Positions 19,201 through 26,108 of a DNA stretch of 64,000 nucleotides are shown piece after piece. The notes under the pieces are model-generated. The model was not told the origin of the DNA and searched no databases. It was given only the letters and a program-made list of their open reading frames with translations. The first letter of the stretch is position 1. Each line of letters opens with the position of its first letter. The DNA is taken from the NCBI GenBank assembly GCA_025056455.1, contig JANWVY010000001.1, positions 62,001-126,000 of the forward strand, in the 5' to 3' direction. A program made the position numbers and the translations under genes. The stretch comes from Bryobacteraceae bacterium (GTDB lineage: Bacteria > Acidobacteriota > Terriglobia > Bryobacterales > Bryobacteraceae).

Positions 19201-19433
19201 GCAACATCCTCCGCGGCCCAGGCCAGCAAACGCTGGACGGGATCATCAGCAAGTCGATCGGGCTGGGAACGGAATCGCGCTATCTCCAATTCCGATTTGA
19301 AGCCTTCAACGTGTTCAACCGGGCCAATTTCGGGCAGCCCAACGCCAATATCAACCAGCCATTGCAGGTGGGGCGCATTTTCAACGCAGGCCCGCCGCGA
19401 ATCCTACAAATGGCACTAAAGCTCTACTTCTGA
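16203..19433 (+). CDS. TonB-dependent receptor with N-terminal carboxypeptidase-regulatory domain (Oar-like)
   Basis: Outer-membrane receptor of 1076 residues. A signal peptide covers 1-21 (cleavage ATSAAAQ). A carboxypeptidase-regulatory-like beta domain spans about 22-110 (SGSVTDPSGAVVANAQV). The plug follows with ELPLNGRNFVQLASLSPG at about 142-159, and a long 22-strand-type barrel ends in LQMALKLYF with a terminal Phe. This layout belongs to the Oar-like receptors expanded in Acidobacteriota. The substrate is unknown; large carbohydrates or peptides are usual suggestions. No TonB, SusD-like or CAZyme partner is beside it. Confidence 0.9.
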   Translation: MRLLSVVLALFCLGATSAAAQVATATLSGSVTDPSGAVVANAQVMARNVRTNIEWRTVTSSEGLYVLPNLPAGQYMLRVEHPGFRSETRFGIQLAVDQRGRVDVVLQIGNVNESVQVTGNTTQVDVESSAVGQVIENKRVVELPLNGRNFVQLASLSPGAMVSGNSQFTNQPTVTVNGNRGGATGFTIDGADNFEQNAQTVQVSPSIEIIQEFKVQSSTFSADAGRQAAIVSVITKSGTNEFHGNLFHFLRNRVFDARNFFSPQSRPEDRKRHQFGGTLGGPIRRNRLFFFGGYEGLRQRAGAVRNNLSPTAAQRAGDYTGQPALFDPLTTNPATRLRAPFAGNQIPASRLSPQALGILEFIPLPNAPGDRFIQNTVSVSTNDQYNGRLDHRLSDRDSYAVRFTRDSRTEVNPGPYGISGGDRQQVINYNVLASWTRTISPTRLNDFRWSMARFDLDFDTLSAGLNVIDRLGIRGLDGRKIERIEGFPIINVTGYGNFGDIGIRPLEQNFSTHNLVNTYTQIEGKHTLKFGGDVRLYRRAAFNGINARGNFSFTGIMTQNPLQAAGTGLGLADFVLGYPFSASRNFPRLRQVVHWQNISLFAQDDWKVTKKLTLNLGVRYELNPQPTEIRNRIASFDTVSGRPIAATGADGVIDRDASIFFNALELEHLGVAAARDLGFPARALRDTYYKSFAPRFGFAYDLFGRGKTVLRGGYGIFYTLVGGNLSTQSIGSVPFFRGETFNNNTTIPNLTFADAFPPSTALPVPELFAFQREFRNSYVQEWSWNVQQQLDASTVFEIGYVASKGTALDISNYQINQPRTPGPGAIQARRPWPRFSTIQWNTTEGNSIYHSLQMRVERRFRAGLTYLFAYTFSKNIASVDTDQDPVNLREARALADFDIPHRGVMSWVYELPVGRGRRFGRNWSRPMNALLGGWQLGGIFAVQSGSPFNPVTGRDIANNGRNTRPDRLAAGTVANPTIERWFDASAFANPAPFTFGNSGRNILRGPGQQTLDGIISKSIGLGTESRYLQFRFEAFNVFNRANFGQPNANINQPLQVGRIFNAGPPRILQMALKLYF

Positions 19434-19438
19434 AACAC

Positions 19439-19458
19439 GGACCGGCTGCTACCGGCCC
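19439..19458 (+). terminator. Hairpin after the TonB receptor gene
   Basis: A 7-bp stem with one mismatch (GGaCCGG / CCGGcCC) and a 6-nt loop starts 6 nt after the stop codon. There is no T-tract, so it may be a weak or factor-assisted terminator. Confidence 0.3.
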
Positions 19459-19631
19459 GGAAGCGCAACTTCTCCACCTCGTGAAGGCCCTCCTTCTGTG
19501 GCCAAAGCCCTAGCTTGGGGGAGAGCCATCTAGTCTTCTCTCGCTAGCCGGCAAACCAGGCCCCTGGCTGGCGTCGCGCGGTCCGACCGAACCATAATCC
19601 CTAGTTGAGTTTCTTTGAAAGGACAAGGCTT

Positions 19632-20384
19632 ATGAAGATTCACCCCCGTTTGATTCCGGTTGGGATTGTGGTCGTGGCCGTGGCCCTCGGAGTGGGCTTT
19701 CAGCAGGCTTCGCGGCGGCCCGCAGTGGTCGCAGATCCCTTAATTGAAGGGTTCCGCAAGTCTACGGTGGCTTCCGTCTCGGACGCGGTCGATCAAGTGG
19801 TGGGGGTACGCGGTTTTATGTCCCACGACATGGCGCCGCGCATTCCTGGCAAGATCGTGGGACGGGCGACCACGGCGATTTTGAAGCCCGCGCCTCCCGA
19901 AGCTGCGACCCCGACGCTTTCGGCCAAACATTCCGTCGCGATGATTGATGAGGCGAAGCCTGGCGACGTCGGCGTTATCGTTGTCGAGGGGAGCCTCGAT
20001 GTCGCTGGTCTAGGTGGCTTAATGGCGACGGCCGCTAAGTCGCGCAACATGGCAGGCGTTATCCTGGATGGCGGCGTGCGAGATCTTGCCGAAATCCGGG
20101 CCCTCGGATTGCCGGTCTATTCGCGCAGCGTGGTTCCTTCGAGCTCGGTCGGCCGCTGGGCGAGCGTCGCCAAGGATATCGAAGTGCAGTGCGCGGGCGT
20201 TCGGGTCCGGCCCGGAGACATCATTGTGGCCGGGGAGGACGGAGTCGTCGTCGTTCCCCAAGAGCGGGCCCAAGAGGTGCTCAAACGAGCCCAGGAAATT
20301 GATGAACGTGAAACCAAGATGGTGCCCTTCATCAAACAGTACCGCTCGCTCACCAAGGCCATTGAAGTCTTTAACCGCATCTGA
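19632..20384 (+). CDS. RraA-like protein with N-terminal membrane anchor or signal peptide
   Basis: 250-residue protein with an N-terminal hydrophobic stretch (about 8-24, IPVGIVVVAVALGVGF) followed by a full RraA/HMG-aldolase-like domain. The signature region 118-141 has the GGLMATAAKSR block and GVILDGGVRD, with Asp136, Arg140 and Asp141 as likely metal/substrate residues. Family members are cytosolic aldolases or RNase E regulators, so export or membrane anchoring is unusual. ATG 19632 follows AAAGGA by 8 nt. The function here is not known; a periplasmic aldolase or lyase of keto acids is a guess. Confidence 0.75.
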   Translation: MKIHPRLIPVGIVVVAVALGVGFQQASRRPAVVADPLIEGFRKSTVASVSDAVDQVVGVRGFMSHDMAPRIPGKIVGRATTAILKPAPPEAATPTLSAKHSVAMIDEAKPGDVGVIVVEGSLDVAGLGGLMATAAKSRNMAGVILDGGVRDLAEIRALGLPVYSRSVVPSSSVGRWASVAKDIEVQCAGVRVRPGDIIVAGEDGVVVVPQERAQEVLKRAQEIDERETKMVPFIKQYRSLTKAIEVFNRI

Positions 20385-20537
20385 GTACGTTAGGGAAACC
20401 TAGACTGACTTTCCCGCTTGCCGCTCCGCAGTGAGCCTCGTGAGCTCGCCGCCTGAGATGGCCCCTCGAAGAAGCACTGTAACGCCCAACATCCCGGATC
20501 CGGGGCGAGGAGGGTTTTCCTTGCGCTCGCTTCGCCG

Positions 20538-20543
20538 TATAAT
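20538..20543 (+). promoter_or_regulatory. Consensus -10 box TATAAT
   Basis: Perfect TATAAT 9 nt before ATG 20553, so transcription should begin about 3 nt before the start codon. No Shine-Dalgarno fits between them. Confidence 0.45.
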
Positions 20544-20552
20544 TGCCAAACC

Positions 20553-21848
20553 ATGGGTGGATTTGTGTTTCGCATCCTTCTGGTTGGTTTTTTGACGGCG
20601 ATGTTACTCCCCGCTCAGCAAGGGGATGAGCGGCTCGAGAAATTTCTTTTCAAACTTCGTCAGGAATTGGCGCGTCTGCCCGACTATGTCTGCACACAAA
20701 CCGTAAAACGGATGAGCCGGGCCCATGAAGCTCGGGCCTGGGAAAGCCTTGATGTCATCCGCTTGGATGTTGCCCTGGTGGGCGATACGGAACTATACGG
20801 GAAACCGGGAGCAAAAACCTTTGAGAAACAGCCAGTGGCCTCCTGGGTCGGGCAGGGCGCTTTTAGTCGAGGGAAATTCGGCTCCTTGGCTAAGCATCTC
20901 TTTTTGGGCGGCGAGGCCGCGTTTGAGTATCGCGGCGAGGCCGAGCGCGACGGGCGCAAGGTGCATGAGTATTTCTACGATGTGGCGCCCGAGCGAAGCA
21001 GTTATCGGCTGAAGGCGGGCGATGCCGAGCACACGGTCGGCTTCCAAGGAAGCTTTTGGATCGACGCTGAGAATCTGGATTTAGTGGAGCTCGAAGTTCA
21101 AGCCTACGACATCCCAGCGAGTCTGGGCCTGAGCGAAGCATCTTCTCTGCTTCGCTATAAACGCTTTCCAATCGGCGGTGAGGAGGTGTTACTGCCGGTT
21201 CAAACGACGCTCGAGTTGATCACTTCCGATGGCGGGCAAAACCGCAATGTCGCCTACATAGACTCTTGTCGCCAATACCAAGCCGAATCCCACATCCGGT
21301 TTGCCGAATCTCTGCCGCCAAGCTCCGCAGGCGAACCGACTTCTATGGAAGAAGAGAACGATGGGCCCCACCTCGCTGGCCTGTTGGAGTTGCAGTTGGA
21401 ATCGCCTCTTGATCCAACGCGAGCGGCGGCTGGTGGGGAGCTTCGCGCACGGGTCTCGCGGCCAGTGCGGGAAGGCGAGACGGTCCTGATTCCAGAGGGA
21501 GCTCAAGCCCTTGGGAGGTTGCTCCGGGTCGAGCGGCAGGGCGCACTTCCAGTGTATGAAATCGCGCTGGAGTTTGATACCTTGGCCATCGGCTCACAGC
21601 GGATTCCCCTCTCCGCCACCCTAGAGCGCGCAGGCCCAGCAGCAGGCTTAATCAAACACGCAAAAAACATGATGCCCAGTTTGCGTTCGCCAGACCGCTC
21701 GCGGATGAGCATCCTGGTGAGTGAAGTGCGGCGCGGCCAGGGCACCATTCTCTGGGATGTGCGCAAGGGAGTGATTCCTCGCGGCTTTCGCATGAAGTGG
21801 CGAGTCCAGGACCCACCCGTGAACCTAGCCGGCTCAGCCAGGAAATAG
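20553..21848 (+). CDS. Secreted protein of unknown function
   Basis: 431 residues with a signal peptide (hydrophobic 5-19, cleavage near LPAQ). I do not recognise the family. The first 230 residues alternate beta strands with a lone Cys-Thr (DYVCTQTVKRMSR) and a YRGEAERDGRKVHEYFYDV segment. The last 150 residues contain a TrbI/VirB10-like small beta domain (GETVLIPEGAQALGRL ... GSQRIPLSATLERAG). It is mostly beta and probably periplasmic or outer-membrane associated. It stands alone between the RraA-like and amidohydrolase genes. Confidence 0.7.
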   Translation: MGGFVFRILLVGFLTAMLLPAQQGDERLEKFLFKLRQELARLPDYVCTQTVKRMSRAHEARAWESLDVIRLDVALVGDTELYGKPGAKTFEKQPVASWVGQGAFSRGKFGSLAKHLFLGGEAAFEYRGEAERDGRKVHEYFYDVAPERSSYRLKAGDAEHTVGFQGSFWIDAENLDLVELEVQAYDIPASLGLSEASSLLRYKRFPIGGEEVLLPVQTTLELITSDGGQNRNVAYIDSCRQYQAESHIRFAESLPPSSAGEPTSMEEENDGPHLAGLLELQLESPLDPTRAAAGGELRARVSRPVREGETVLIPEGAQALGRLLRVERQGALPVYEIALEFDTLAIGSQRIPLSATLERAGPAAGLIKHAKNMMPSLRSPDRSRMSILVSEVRRGQGTILWDVRKGVIPRGFRMKWRVQDPPVNLAGSARK

Positions 21849-22004
21849 GGCCCAGGTTCGTATTCGGAGCACGTCGAGAAAATCATCGAGATCGAAGCGT
21901 GGGCCCGGACTCCGCAACGCCCCCTGTTTTTCAGTTCCGTTCTTACGTTTGAAGCCGGTTCTCACTGGCTTCGCTCATCATCTCGGCCCCAGACGGCTTC
22001 AGGC

Positions 22005-22010
22005 TACAAT
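22005..22010 (+). promoter_or_regulatory. -10-like box TACAAT upstream of the amidohydrolase operon
   Basis: TACAAT lies exactly 6 nt before ATG 22017 with no room for a Shine-Dalgarno. It is one of the clearest leaderless arrangements in the window. Confidence 0.42.
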
Positions 22011-22016
22011 GACGCC

Positions 22017-23702
22017 ATGATTGGGTTTGTGTTTTGGGTCGCCTTGGCCTGGCAACTAGCTTGGCCGCAACCAGCGGACTTGATTCTTCGCAACGGCAAG
22101 ATCGTCACGTTAGAAAACGACACGCCGGTGGTTCCAGCGCTAGCTAGCCGTGGCGATCGAATTATCGCGCTTGGTTCAGAGGCCAAGATCCGGGCGCTCG
22201 CGGGCCCGAAAACCAAGGTCATTGACCTCAAGGGGGCGCTTGCGATCCCCGGTTTCATTGAGGGCCATGGCCACTTCATGGGAGTCGGGCAATTCAAACG
22301 AAGCCTCAACTTGCGCGATGCAAAAAACTGGGATGAGATCGTCGCTTTGGTGGCGGCCGCGGCCAAAGAAGCCCAAGCGGGGGAGTGGATTCTGGGCCGG
22401 GGATTTCACCAGTCGAAGTGGGACCGGCCACCGGCGCCCAACGTGCAGGGATTTCCTGTTCATGATCAGCTCAGCGCCGTCTCCCCAAACAATCCCGTCG
22501 TACTAACACATGCCAGCGGTCACGCCTCGATGGTGAACCAGAAGGCGCTCGAGCTGGCTGGCATCAACGCGCGCACAAAAGATCCTGAAGGCGGAGAAAT
22601 TCTGCGCGACGCGCAGGGTAGGCCTACAGGACTGTTGAATGAGCGCGCGCAAGCTTTGGTAAGAAAGGCCTATGCGGCCTATCTGGCAGCGCGCACCCCA
22701 GAGCAGCGCCAGGCAGACGCTATCGCTGAGGCCAAGCTAGCGGCGCAGGAAGCCATTTCGCATGGGATTACGAGTTTTCAGGACGCCGGCTCATCCTTTG
22801 AAACCATCGACCTGCTCTCTCGATTAAGCCAGAAAGGCGACTTGCCTCTTCGCTTGTGGGTCATGCTGCGAGTTCCTAACCAAGCTCTGCGCGAAAAAGG
22901 GCTGAGCTACCGGCGCATCGACAAATTCTTCACCGTTCGAGCCATTAAGCGTGCGGCCGACGGGGCGCTGGGTCCGCGAGGAGCCTGGTTGTTAGAGCCC
23001 TATTCAGACCTGCCCGATCGTACGGGCATGAATGTCGAGCCCATGGAAGAGATCGAAGAGACAGCGCGCTGGGCCCTGGCTCACGGCTTCCAGCTTTGCG
23101 TCCACGCCATTGGCGATCGTGGCAACCGCGAGACCCTCAACGTGTTTGAGAAGGTGTTTCGCGACCACCCCTCGCGGCGCGATCTAAGATGGCGGATCGA
23201 GCATGCGCAGCACTTGGCCGCCAGTGACATTCCGCGCTTTGCCAAACTCGGCGTCATCGCCTCCATGCAGGCCATCCACTGTACTTCGGACGCCCCTTAC
23301 GTGCTGGCGCGACTGGGGCCGGCCAGAGCGCAAGAGGGCGCCTACGTCTGGCGCAAGCTGCTCGACAGCAAAGCTGTAGTGATTAACGGCACGGATGCGC
23401 CCGTCGAGGAGATTGACCCCATCGCCTGTTTCTACGCAAGCGTCACGCGCCGCCTGAAGGATGGCAGCTACTTCTATCCGGAGCAGAAAATGACGCGAAT
23501 GGAAGCCCTTCGCAGCTATACGCGGGACGCTGCCTTCGCCGCCTTCGAAGAGAACATGAAGGGTAGTCTCAAACCGGGTAAGCTGGCCGACATTACTGTG
23601 CTATCGAAAGACATTTTGACCGTCCCTGATGCGGAAATCCTTCAGGCCAAAGTGCTCTACACGATCGTTGGAGGAAAGGTTGTTTATCAAGGTTTGCAAT
23701 GA
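22017..23702 (+). CDS. Exported amidohydrolase (YtcJ-like, amidohydrolase family 3)
   Basis: Metal-dependent hydrolase of 561 residues with a signal peptide (1-17). It has the beta-sandwich start DLILRNGKIVTLEND, the metal ligands His84 and His86 in IEGHGHF, then HAIGDRGN, RIEHAQH and the Asp of NGTDAPVEEIDP, all typical of YtcJ-type amidohydrolases. The C-terminal sandwich strand is GKLADITVLSKD. The substrate is an unknown amide or ester. Its last 4 bases overlap the nucleoside-permease-like lipoprotein gene, so the two probably handle a related compound outside the cytoplasm. Confidence 0.87.
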   Translation: MIGFVFWVALAWQLAWPQPADLILRNGKIVTLENDTPVVPALASRGDRIIALGSEAKIRALAGPKTKVIDLKGALAIPGFIEGHGHFMGVGQFKRSLNLRDAKNWDEIVALVAAAAKEAQAGEWILGRGFHQSKWDRPPAPNVQGFPVHDQLSAVSPNNPVVLTHASGHASMVNQKALELAGINARTKDPEGGEILRDAQGRPTGLLNERAQALVRKAYAAYLAARTPEQRQADAIAEAKLAAQEAISHGITSFQDAGSSFETIDLLSRLSQKGDLPLRLWVMLRVPNQALREKGLSYRRIDKFFTVRAIKRAADGALGPRGAWLLEPYSDLPDRTGMNVEPMEEIEETARWALAHGFQLCVHAIGDRGNRETLNVFEKVFRDHPSRRDLRWRIEHAQHLAASDIPRFAKLGVIASMQAIHCTSDAPYVLARLGPARAQEGAYVWRKLLDSKAVVINGTDAPVEEIDPIACFYASVTRRLKDGSYFYPEQKMTRMEALRSYTRDAAFAAFEENMKGSLKPGKLADITVLSKDILTVPDAEILQAKVLYTIVGGKVVYQGLQ

Positions 23703-24748
23703 GCTGCCGGAATCGTTGGTTTGAACTAACTGTCTGGGTTAGCCTAACCTTGCTGACCAGCTGTCAGAAGCCCCGGGAGGTCAAGGTGGTGGTTGTGACC
23801 ATGTTTGAGCGGGGCGAAGATGCTGGCGATCAACCGGGTGAACTACAGTACTGGGTGGAGCGCGAGGGTCTAGACGAAAAAATTCCCTTTCCGCAAGGAT
23901 GGCGCAGCCTGCGCATGAATGGCGATGGAGTGCTGGCCATCTGCACGGGAGTGGGCACCGCGCGCGCCGCAGCAAGCATCATGGCCCTGGGCTTGGATCC
24001 GCGCTTCGACCTCCGACGCGCCTACTGGCTCGTGGCTGGAATCGCCGGCATTGATCCCAAGGATGGTACGCTTGGCTCGGCTGTGTGGGCCGAATGGGTG
24101 GTGGATGGCGATCTCGGCCACGAAATCGATGCGCGGGAAATCCCTGCAGACTGGCTGACAGGCTACATCCCCTTACGCAAGTCACGCCCTTATGAGCCGC
24201 CACGCCGCACCCCTGATGAGGGCGAAGTGTATCATTTGAATCCCAAGCTCCGCGAGTGGGCTTACCAGAAAACGAAAGATATTGTCTTGATGGACACCGA
24301 GGCCATCCGCCAGCGGCGAATGCTCTTTCTGGAGGAAAACGCGCGAAGACCCCCCTCTGTCCTCAAAGGCGATACTCTTTCCGCGGGCACGTTCTGGCAC
24401 GGCGCGAAACTCAGCCAGTGGGCCAATGATTGGGTGCGCTATCACACCGATGGCCAAGGAAACTATGTCACCACGGCGATGGAGGACACAGGCACCTTGC
24501 AAGCATTGACTTTTCTAGCTGCCGCGGGCCGTGTGGACCGAAACCGCGTGATGGTTCTGCGAACCGCGTCGAACTTCGACCAGCAGCGGCCCGGCATCAG
24601 CGCAGCTGAGAGCCTGGCCGAAACCAAAGTAGGCAGTTATGTCGCTTATTTACCGGCTCTCGATGCTGCACACCGCGTGGGCAGCGTCGTGGTGCGGGAG
24701 CTGGTTTCCAACTGGAGCTTGTGGCGCGAGTCAACACCTGGACACTAA
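23699..24748 (+). CDS. Purine nucleoside permease (NUP)-like lipoprotein
   Basis: 349-residue protein resembling fungal/bacterial NUP nucleoside permeases, which carry a nucleoside-phosphorylase-like fold. It has ICTGVGTARAAASIMALGL, YWLVAGIAGIDPKDGTLGS and a late TAMEDTGTLQAL block. A type II signal peptide ends with a lipobox at Cys22 (LLTSC), so it should be membrane tethered. Overlap of 4 bp (ATGA) with the amidohydrolase indicates translational coupling. A periplasmic nucleosidase or phosphorylase role is as plausible as transport, since no transmembrane helices are present. Confidence 0.78.
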   Translation: MSCRNRWFELTVWVSLTLLTSCQKPREVKVVVVTMFERGEDAGDQPGELQYWVEREGLDEKIPFPQGWRSLRMNGDGVLAICTGVGTARAAASIMALGLDPRFDLRRAYWLVAGIAGIDPKDGTLGSAVWAEWVVDGDLGHEIDAREIPADWLTGYIPLRKSRPYEPPRRTPDEGEVYHLNPKLREWAYQKTKDIVLMDTEAIRQRRMLFLEENARRPPSVLKGDTLSAGTFWHGAKLSQWANDWVRYHTDGQGNYVTTAMEDTGTLQALTFLAAAGRVDRNRVMVLRTASNFDQQRPGISAAESLAETKVGSYVAYLPALDAAHRVGSVVVRELVSNWSLWRESTPGH

Positions 24749-24789
24749 CCACCTTTCGCAGCAGGATGGATTTCAAGCGCCCTTCTCAT

Positions 24790-24795
24790 TAAACT
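24790..24795 (+). promoter_or_regulatory. -10-like box TAAACT
   Basis: TAAACT is followed after 5 nt by GTG 24801 and immediately by ATG 24804, giving a leaderless-type start for the secreted helical protein. Confidence 0.38.
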
Positions 24796-24800
24796 GTGAA

Positions 24801-25415
24801 GTGATGTTGCAACACGTAGTCCTGATGTCACTGGCCTGTGTACCGCTGCTTGCCCAAACGCAAGGGGTTGCGCCCAGTTGGGAGGTGCGAGCCAATCTCC
24901 GGGCCTTGGCCGAAAACACAAAAAAATATCAGGAGACCGTGGAACAACTCAAAGTGAACGATTGGATTTCCCAAGGTGCCCCGGACGCCTACCGGCGTCA
25001 GCGGCAGGTGGTGCAGACGGAAGCCGGGCATCTGCGCACGGTGAGTGCCCGGTTGGCGGAAGATCCGGAGCGGTTGTCTCTCGTTGTCGATACGCTGTTT
25101 CGACTAGAACATGTGGAATCGTTGACTGGCTCTTTGGCCGAAGCTGCTACCCGCTACCAGGATCCTCAGGCGCCTCTGCTTAACGATTTGCTCAACCGCA
25201 ATGCGGCGGCGCGGGCCCACTTGCGTCAGTATCTACTGGACCTCACGCAAACCAAGGAACATGAGTATGCGGTGGCCTATCAGGAAGCGCAACGGTGCAT
25301 GTCGGTGACGAATCATAACCCGCTGGCCAAACCTGCGCCGCAACCCAAACCCCGGCCGAACCTCAACGCGCCGGCTCCGCCACTGGCCACTCCGATCAAA
25401 AAGCCGCCGGAATAA
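24801..25415 (+). CDS. Secreted helical protein of unknown function
   Basis: About 203-204 residues. A signal peptide (hydrophobic to about residue 17, cleavage near LLAQT) precedes an all-alpha region rich in Gln, Arg and Ala (about 25-165, likely coiled coil or helical bundle) and a Pro-rich tail (PAPQPKPRPNLNAPAPPLATP). I recognise no family. The start is GTG 24801 or ATG 24804, placed just after a TAAACT box; a reading from 24639 would run deep into the upstream gene. The Cys-rich gene follows after 15 bp, probably co-transcribed. Confidence 0.65.
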   Translation: MMLQHVVLMSLACVPLLAQTQGVAPSWEVRANLRALAENTKKYQETVEQLKVNDWISQGAPDAYRRQRQVVQTEAGHLRTVSARLAEDPERLSLVVDTLFRLEHVESLTGSLAEAATRYQDPQAPLLNDLLNRNAAARAHLRQYLLDLTQTKEHEYAVAYQEAQRCMSVTNHNPLAKPAPQPKPRPNLNAPAPPLATPIKKPPE

Positions 25416-25430
25416 TCAGCAGGAGACGTT

Positions 25431-25736
25431 GTGAACCAGACGCTTACCTTCACCTGTAGCATTTGCGGAGAACCCTCTGCCGACATCTGCGTCTACTGCA
25501 CCAAAGACGCCTGCGCCAACCATCGCTGTCTAAAGTGTCTGCGATGCAGCGACTGTTGCGAATGTGATCTGCTTGCCTATCGCAGGCCCTCATTCAACGG
25601 GGTTTGGAACAGCCGTTCCGAGAATCAAAGCAGTCAGGTTCCACGCAACGACAACAGCGAAAAAGAGGTTAACGCGTCGCAGCAGCAGCAACCGTTGGCC
25701 GCGCCAGCAGAACAAGCCCAGCGCGAGAGCAATTAA
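25431..25736 (+). CDS. Small Cys-rich zinc-binding (B-box-like) protein
   Basis: 101 residues. The first 45 hold twelve potential metal ligands: Cys9, 12, 20, 23, 28, 33, 36, 39, 42, 43, 45 and His31, in CxxC pairs like a B-box or zinc-ribbon. The remainder is low-complexity Gln/Asn/Ser and lies antisense to a DUF5658-type gene, so it may be a by-product of the overlap. The GTG start has a good Shine-Dalgarno (AGGAG) 5-9 nt upstream. It could bind zinc and a partner protein; nothing more specific is visible. Confidence 0.65.
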   Translation: MNQTLTFTCSICGEPSADICVYCTKDACANHRCLKCLRCSDCCECDLLAYRRPSFNGVWNSRSENQSSQVPRNDNSEKEVNASQQQQPLAAPAEQAQRESN

Positions 25737-25901
25737 TTTCACCACGACCAGTCCGCCGAGCGGATGCGGAGAAAGTTCAAGCGCCAAGCGCACACAAGGG
25801 TTTCCTTCTTGAATGCCCTGCAACAGGAAGGCGACGGTGGTGAGCAGGTCGAGCAGCTGAAGGTAACCGTAATGAAGGAGAGCATCGGTCACTGGAGTCA
25901 C
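25590..25901 (-). CDS. DUF5658-like small membrane protein
   Basis: 103 residues with about three transmembrane helices. The pattern LLDLLTTVAFLLQGIQEGNP, then a second helix with LVVVKLIALALG and a final VNLFFAVVVAWNL, closely follows the DUF5658 family (small integral membrane proteins of unknown role). GTG 25901 is chosen because AGAGAGGA lies just upstream; TTG 25928 is a weaker alternative. The last 147 bp overlap the tail of the Cys-rich gene on the other strand. Confidence 0.6.
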   Translation of the reverse strand: MTPVTDALLHYGYLQLLDLLTTVAFLLQGIQEGNPCVRLALELSPHPLGGLVVVKLIALALGLFCWRGQRLLLLRRVNLFFAVVVAWNLTALILGTAVPNPVE

Positions 25902-25931
25902 AGGTCCTCTCTTAGCGCCCTCTGGCAAGCT

Positions 25932-25945
25932 ATTGAATTTTCAAT
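25932..25945. promoter_or_regulatory. 14-bp perfect palindrome upstream of the DUF5658-like gene
   Basis: ATTGAA-TT-TTCAAT, an AT-rich palindrome in a GC-rich region, 31 bp upstream of the GTG start on the minus strand. It may be an operator; no protein is assigned. Confidence 0.3.
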
Positions 25946-26108
25946 CTAGAAAGAGCAATGACGCGGCCACAAGATAACCTTCGCTCTGGTACTTCCTGCC
26001 CTTGACGTGCCTTCAAGTACTACTGCCTCGACGGCCCTCTCGCACCGGCGCCGACGGCTTCTCCGTTCGCTCGGAAACCTGGGGCCCTTGCTACTATGAA
26101 GCAATTGG

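Noticed and set aside
20393-20415. GGGAAA-N11-TTTCCC after the RraA-like gene
   Set aside because: Only a 6-bp stem with a long loop; not a credible intrinsic terminator.
21951-21972. Hairpin GAAGCCGG/CTGGCTTC before the amidohydrolase
   Set aside because: An 8-bp stem with a 6-nt loop exists but has no T-tract and lies 33 bp before the next promoter box; too weak to call a terminator.
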